A stretch of DNA of 26,591 nt from JAZDCJ01 sp036311985 (GTDB lineage: Bacteria; Actinomycetota; Actinomycetes; Actinomycetales; Micrococcaceae), in NCBI RefSeq assembly GCF_036311985.1, contig NZ_JAZDCJ010000040.1; one strand, written 5' to 3'. A program made the translations under genes and the position numbers. Position 1 is the first letter of the stretch. Every line of letters starts with the position of its first letter. Below, piece after piece: positions 23,191 through 26,591 of this stretch. The notes under the pieces are model-generated. The model worked only from the letters and a program-made list of their open reading frames with translations, did no database searches and was not told the DNA's origin.

Positions 23191-23207
23191 TTCTACGAGG
23201 CGTAGAA
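23191..23207 (+). promoter_or_regulatory. Inverted repeat 1 in the hmp promoter
   Basis: TTCTAC-GAGGC-GTAGAA: 6-bp arms, 5-bp spacer. It overlaps a candidate -10 (TAGAAA, 23203-23208) that has TTGCGA (23180-23185) 17 nt upstream. The centre is 31 bp from that of the second repeat, about three helical turns. Confidence 0.5.
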
Positions 23208-23219
23208 ATGAATCATAAA

Positions 23220-23240
23220 ACTTGCATACTCAATGCAAGT
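23220..23240 (+). promoter_or_regulatory. Candidate NsrR operator (inverted repeat 2) upstream of hmp
   Basis: ACTTGCAT-ACTCA-ATGCAAGT: perfect 8-bp arms with a 5-bp spacer, 24 nt before the hmp start. The TGCAT half-sites resemble the ATGCAT core of described NsrR sites, and the position over or just after the start of transcription suits repression. Confidence 0.65.
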
Positions 23241-23264
23241 AATCACTTTCAGCGAGGAGACGCC

Positions 23265-24446
23265 ATGCTGTCCGAGAAGTCCCGTCCCGTCATCGAGGCC
23301 ACGCTGCCGGTCATCGCCGAGCGCATCGGAGCGATCACCCGGAAGTTCTACGCGGGCCTGTTCGCCGCCCACCCGGAACTTCTCGACGGGCTCTTCAGCC
23401 GCGCCAACCAGAAGAACGGGACCCAGCAGAAGGCCCTCGCCGGCTCGATCGCGGCCTTCGCGACGCATCTCCTGCAGCACCCGGACACCCTGCCCGAGGC
23501 CGTCCTGTCGCGGATCGCCCACAAGCACGCCTCGCTCGGGATCGTCGAGGAGCAGTACCCGATCGTCTACGAGCACCTCTTCGCCGCGATCGCCGATGAC
23601 CTCGGGGATGCCGTCACCTCCGAGGTCGCCGAAGCCTGGACCGAGGTCTACTGGCTCATGGCCGACGCGCTCATCAAGCTCGAGAAGGGCCTCTACGCCC
23701 GGCAGGCGAACGACAAGGCGTGGACCCCGTGGCGCCTCGTGGCGCGGGAGGCCGCCGGCGGGGGATCGGCCACGTTCCGCTTCGCCCCGGCCGACGACAC
23801 CCCGGTGACGGAGGCCCTCCCGGGCCAGTACGTCTCGATCCGCGTGGCTCTGCCCGACGGCGTGCGGCAGTGCCGCCAGTACACGCTCTCCGGCAACGTC
23901 GCCTCGAGGACCGAGCGCGTCGTCACGGCCAAGCTCGACGAGGGCGGCGAGGTCTCCCCGTTCCTGCACCGCGGGCTGGGGATCGGCGACGTCGTGGAGC
24001 TCTCGAATCCCTACGGCGACCTCACGATCGACGCCGGCGGCGCGCCGATCGTCCTGGCCACGGCAGGCATCGGCTGCACACCCAGCGCCTCCGCCCTCGA
24101 GGCCCTCGCGGCCGGGGCCTCCGAGCGCCGGGTCCTGGTCCTCCACGCCGAACAGCGCGCCGACAGCTGGTCGCTCCAGGCGCAGATGCGCTCCGCCGTC
24201 GAGGCCCTGCCGAACGCGGAGCTGAGGCTGTGGCTCGAGGACACAACGGGCGCCCCCGGCGAGTGGGAGGCAGCGGAGGGCCTCATGGACCTCTCCGGAC
24301 TCGAGCTTCCGGCGGACGCGACGCTGTATCTGTGCGGGCCGCTGCCGTTTATGCGCGCCGTCCGATCCCAGGCGATCGACGCGGGCATCCCGGCCACGAG
24401 CATCCACTACGAGGTCTTCGGCCCCGACCTCTGGCTCGCCGCCTGA
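23265..24446 (+). CDS. hmp: Flavohemoglobin, nitric oxide dioxygenase
   Basis: 393 residues, the usual length. Globin domain 1-135 with the B10-region RKFYAGLF, a QQKAL E-helix and proximal histidine H88 in HKHASLGI. The FAD-binding domain (about 150-255) carries GQYVSIRV and RQYTLSGN (RxYS/T). The NAD domain (about 260-393) carries ATAGIGCTP and YLCGPLPFM (CGPxxFM). It oxidises NO to nitrate with O2 and NAD(P)H. The ATG at 23265 has AGGAG 7-8 nt upstream; an in-frame ATG at 23208 lies within the operator region and is rejected. The NsrR-like regulator immediately upstream indicates NO-induced expression. Confidence 0.97.
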   Translation: MLSEKSRPVIEATLPVIAERIGAITRKFYAGLFAAHPELLDGLFSRANQKNGTQQKALAGSIAAFATHLLQHPDTLPEAVLSRIAHKHASLGIVEEQYPIVYEHLFAAIADDLGDAVTSEVAEAWTEVYWLMADALIKLEKGLYARQANDKAWTPWRLVAREAAGGGSATFRFAPADDTPVTEALPGQYVSIRVALPDGVRQCRQYTLSGNVASRTERVVTAKLDEGGEVSPFLHRGLGIGDVVELSNPYGDLTIDAGGAPIVLATAGIGCTPSASALEALAAGASERRVLVLHAEQRADSWSLQAQMRSAVEALPNAELRLWLEDTTGAPGEWEAAEGLMDLSGLELPADATLYLCGPLPFMRAVRSQAIDAGIPATSIHYEVFGPDLWLAA

Positions 24447-24559
24447 GCCGGGCCCCGGCGTCGTTCCGTCCACGGCGGCGCGGCGACGGGGCGCGCCGGA
24501 GCCGGGGCACGACGCCGATGCCCCCTCGGGCGCGGAGCACGCCGGAGCCGGGAATCGAT

Positions 24560-24588
24560 GTCGGTGCCGCCTTGGGGGCGGCACCGAC
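24560..24588 (+). terminator. Terminator between hmp and thiC
   Basis: A perfect 12-bp stem (24560-24571 with 24577-24588) and a 5-nt loop, 113 nt after hmp. The -35 of the thiC promoter begins at the very next base. The gap from 24447 to 24559 holds only GC-rich DNA with a duplicated CGCCGGAGCCGGG. Confidence 0.8.
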
Positions 24589-24618
24589 TTGGTGCCCGGG
24601 GCCACTTCGCGCTAGGCT
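24589..24618 (+). promoter_or_regulatory. thiC promoter
   Basis: TTGGTG (24589-24594) and TAGGCT (24613-24618), 18 nt apart, placing the transcript start at about 24625, right at the 5' side of the riboswitch. Confidence 0.6.
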
Positions 24619-24624
24619 CGGGCC

Positions 24625-24715
24625 CGTCCACACGGGTGCCCCGGCAGGGGCTGAGATCGGGCTGACGCCGCCTGCGACCGTCGAACCTGTCCGGGTCATG
24701 CCGGCGTAGGAAGTG
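24625..24715 (+). promoter_or_regulatory. TPP riboswitch (THI element) controlling thiC
   Basis: The conserved core GGGGCTGAGATCGGG (around 24647-24661, with CTGAGA at 24651-24656) and the 3' half GAACCTGTCCGGGTCATGCC, then GGCGTAGGAAG, match the two helical arms that bind thiamine pyrophosphate. It lies just before the thiC ribosome binding site. The absence of a terminator hairpin after it suggests translational control: GAGG (24715-24718) can pair with CCTC (24722-24725) to hide the ribosome binding site. Confidence 0.95.
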
Positions 24716-24726
24716 AGGGCTCCTCC

Positions 24727-26529
<1,803 letters not shown>

Positions 26530-26591
26530 CCCGGCGGGCCGGCCCCGTGAAGCCGGGCCCCGGGGGTGGGCTTCCTCCAGTCGAAAAACCC

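Noticed and set aside
23208..23264. Upstream ATG at 23208 for flavohemoglobin
   Set aside because: It overlaps the operator region; the ATG at 23265 has an AGGAG site and matches family N-termini.
26530..26591. Possible terminator after thiC
   Set aside because: GC-rich partial pairings only, and the window ends before any clear hairpin.

Overview
The window comes from a high-GC Gram-positive bacterium, most likely an actinobacterium of the Micrococcaceae (Arthrobacter sensu lato). This rests on strong G/C third-position bias, TAnnnT-type -10 elements in GC-rich DNA, many GTG starts, a LAxTG class-E sortase signal, a RecQ-phosphoribosyltransferase fusion of actinobacterial type, and a conserved hypothetical that I recall from Arthrobacter. 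It reads as ordinary chromosome with no phage, IS, CRISPR or defence island. Genus assignment is inference, since I could run no search.

Layout. 75-1574 (-): an aldo/keto reductase and a conserved hypothetical, the latter preceded by a possible 24-codon leader ORF. 1681-4202 (-): cstA and ybdD, the pyruvate/peptide uptake pair induced by carbon starvation, closed by a terminator. 4339-5325 (-): a PIG3-like quinone oxidoreductase whose -10 overlaps back to back with that of tRNA-Ser(UGA) at 5402. 5598-6269 (-): a GNAT acetyltransferase. 6492-11288 (+): a 1598-residue exported enzyme joining a lamin-tail domain, an ExeM/NucH-type endonuclease, a 5'-nucleotidase and a LAATG wall anchor, with PHO-box-like repeats upstream. 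11289-11603: a regulatory gap with two imperfect 59-bp direct repeats around a terminator, then two PadR-type operator sites. 11604-12951 (+): padR and a six-helix membrane partner.

12958-14931 (-) and 15028-17160 (+): divergent COG4529-like FAD/NAD(P)-binding protein and S9A prolyl oligopeptidase. 17231: tRNA-Ser(GCU). 17374-20591 (-): a repeat-containing membrane-anchored protein and a RecQ-PRTase helicase. 20758-22703 (+): phosphomanno/phosphoglucomutase overlapping a small hypothetical; its promoter shares a long inverted repeat with the recQ promoter. 22731-24446 (+): an NsrR-like [Fe-S] regulator and flavohemoglobin, a nitric oxide sense-and-detoxify pair with palindromic operators. 24560-26529 (+): terminator, TPP-riboswitch promoter and thiC.

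Two themes run through the window. First, many genes appear leaderless: a -10-like hexamer lies 6-7 nt before ATG/GTG with no convincing ribosome binding site. Second, several loci are nutrient or stress responses (carbon starvation, phosphate scavenging from DNA, NO detoxification, thiamine sensing). I found no wholly new system. The least explained signals are the 59-bp direct repeats at 11301/11450, the mirrored promoter modules between recQ and the mutase, and the repeat protein at 17374-18426.
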